Origin: an uncultured Collinsella sp.
GTDB taxonomy: Bacteria; Actinomycetota; Coriobacteriia; Coriobacteriales; Coriobacteriaceae
DNA: 6,245 bases
Direction of reading: 5' to 3'
Assembly: GCA_902478825.1 (NCBI GenBank)
Contig: CABSMK010000099.1
Coordinates: 1-6,245 of the forward strand
Every line of letters begins with the position of its first letter. Within the stretch, counting starts at the first letter, position 1. A model generated the notes under the pieces. That model saw nothing but the letters and a program-made list of their open reading frames with translations, was not told where the DNA came from and searched no databases. Below are positions 5,359 through 6,245 of this stretch, one piece after another. The translations under genes and the position numbers were made by a program.

Positions 5359-6220
5359 ATGGCATCGAAGAACCTTTTGCCCGTCGTCGCACTCTGCGGC
5401 GCGCTCGCAACCGGAACGCCTGTCGCCGCTTGGGCGACTCCCGTCATGGCAGACTCCTTACCAGCAGCCCTAAGTTCCGCACCAAATCCGTCGAGCGCCA
5501 TTGCGTGCAAGCGTTTTTCGATCGCACAGGCCGCAATCTCGACCTCGGGATGCCTTCGTCGTAATACGGACGGCTCGATAGTCGTGGATATCAATCGTTC
5601 GAACAAGGCAAACGGCTCCCAGGCGGGGTGCGCCGTCTGCACGTGGCGCTCGGTTGTGCTCGATGCAGATGGCGATCCATGCAATTTAGAGCTGCGCATC
5701 GACATCGCTTCGATCGATGACTCGGCGAACGGAGCGAAGGTCGCCTTCGACGGTACGTTTTTCGAGAAAGGAGGCGGTATATGTCTGGGCTGCGCCGCCG
5801 CGAATGCAGACGACACGCAGCCCACCCTCTCATTCACGGCATCGTTGCGGCTGACCAAAGCCGGCACCGATGCCATCGCGGCGGGAGAAGCGTCCCTGCT
5901 GTTCTACGCCGTCAGCGCCAAAGACACAGACGCTCATTTCGAGAAGCCAGCCGGATCACTCAGTCTTACACGAGGGATAGAGGCAGGCCCTATTGAAATC
6001 GATGCCCACGCGCAAAGCAGGCAACGCATTCTTGCCGACCCGGCCCTTCTCGAAATGGAGTGGAACGGATCCGGAGCCATCGGAATTCTCCCCTCCGCGC
6101 TTGACGCCAAGACGCTCCCCTCAAACGACGAACCCATCAACGCAACCATACAAGAAGAGAGCGCGGATAAAGAAGCAGGTGCGGGCGACACGCCGTCGCC
6201 GACAAACAGCGTCCCAGCTT
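5359..6220 (+). CDS. Secreted cysteine-rich surface protein (3' end missing)
   Basis: An open frame with no stop up to the contig edge, giving 287 genuine residues before adapter begins. AAGGAG at 5348-5353 lies 5 bases before the ATG. The N-terminus has a signal peptide (K4, hydrophobic 5-26) with cleavage after AWA (26) or VMA (31). The mature part has seven cysteines (50, 65, 91, 94, 108, 142, 145), including CAVC (91-94) and CLGC (142-145), suggesting disulfides or metal binding. Beta-strand-like segments run from about 73 to 205. From about 252 the sequence becomes Ser/Thr/Pro/Glu/Asp-rich, like a wall-spanning linker, so a sortase or membrane anchor may lie beyond the edge. I do not recognise the family. 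Codon usage matches the neighbours. The last residues in the window (SVSYTHLR) come from adapter and must be dropped. Confidence 0.85.
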
Positions 6221-6245
6221 CTGTCTCTTATACACATCTCCGAGC
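6221..6245. other. Nextera read-2 adapter remnant (not biological)
   Basis: CTGTCTCTTATACACATCT at 6221-6239 is the reverse complement of the Tn5 mosaic end. CCGAGC at 6240-6245 is the start of the Nextera read-2 (i7-side) tail. Genomic sequence therefore ends at 6220. Confidence 0.98.

Noticed and set aside
49..6220. CRISPR arrays, tRNA/rRNA genes, insertion sequences, prophage or toxin-antitoxin genes
   Set aside because: No regularly spaced repeats, no cloverleaf-like or rRNA sequence, no transposase or integrase motifs and no terminal inverted repeats apart from the Tn5 adapter ends.

Overview
This is a 6.2 kb assembled fragment with Illumina Nextera (Tn5) library adapter left on both ends. 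Biological sequence runs only from base 49 to base 6220. The GC-rich coding sequence, short translationally coupled genes, GTG starts, ferredoxin-fused electron transfer flavoprotein and LAxTG-type wall anchor suggest a Gram-positive anaerobe of the Coriobacteriia (Collinsella-like). This placement is an inference from protein style, not from a marker gene.

Left half (49-3237, minus strand): three tightly coupled genes. In transcription order they are a GlcD-type FAD-binding 2-hydroxyacid (probably lactate) dehydrogenase, EtfB, and an EtfA with an N-terminal double [4Fe-4S] ferredoxin domain. These match the subunits of the electron-confurcating lactate dehydrogenase described in Acetobacterium woodii (LctD, LctB, LctC). 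There the dehydrogenase and Etf oxidise lactate with NAD+, using reduced ferredoxin as co-reductant. The EtfA gene is cut by the left contig edge after residue 256, and the 15 residues that follow in frame are adapter translation.

Middle (3238-3583): a 346 bp divergent intergenic region. It holds a plausible plus-strand promoter, a weak minus-strand promoter overlapped by a short palindrome, a TTGGTCA direct repeat at 11 bp spacing, and a perfect 8 bp inverted repeat just before the first plus-strand ribosome binding site.

Right half (3584-6220, plus strand): five closely packed genes that look like one operon for cell-surface proteins. They encode (1) a 98-aa cytosolic protein resembling a trimmed nuclease-like (DUF559-type) core; (2) a 169-aa single-pass membrane protein with a beta-rich outer domain; (3) a 199-aa secreted protein of the 'VPTxIP...N.S...V.VTN' surface style; (4) a 93-aa miniature sortase substrate with signal peptide and LAQTG anchor separated by only about 26 residues; and (5) a secreted cysteine-rich protein with two CxxC pairs, open to the right contig edge. 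Genes 2 and 3 resemble a recurring but functionally uncharacterised pair in Firmicutes and Coriobacteria. The five-gene set is the best candidate here for an undescribed surface-assembly system.
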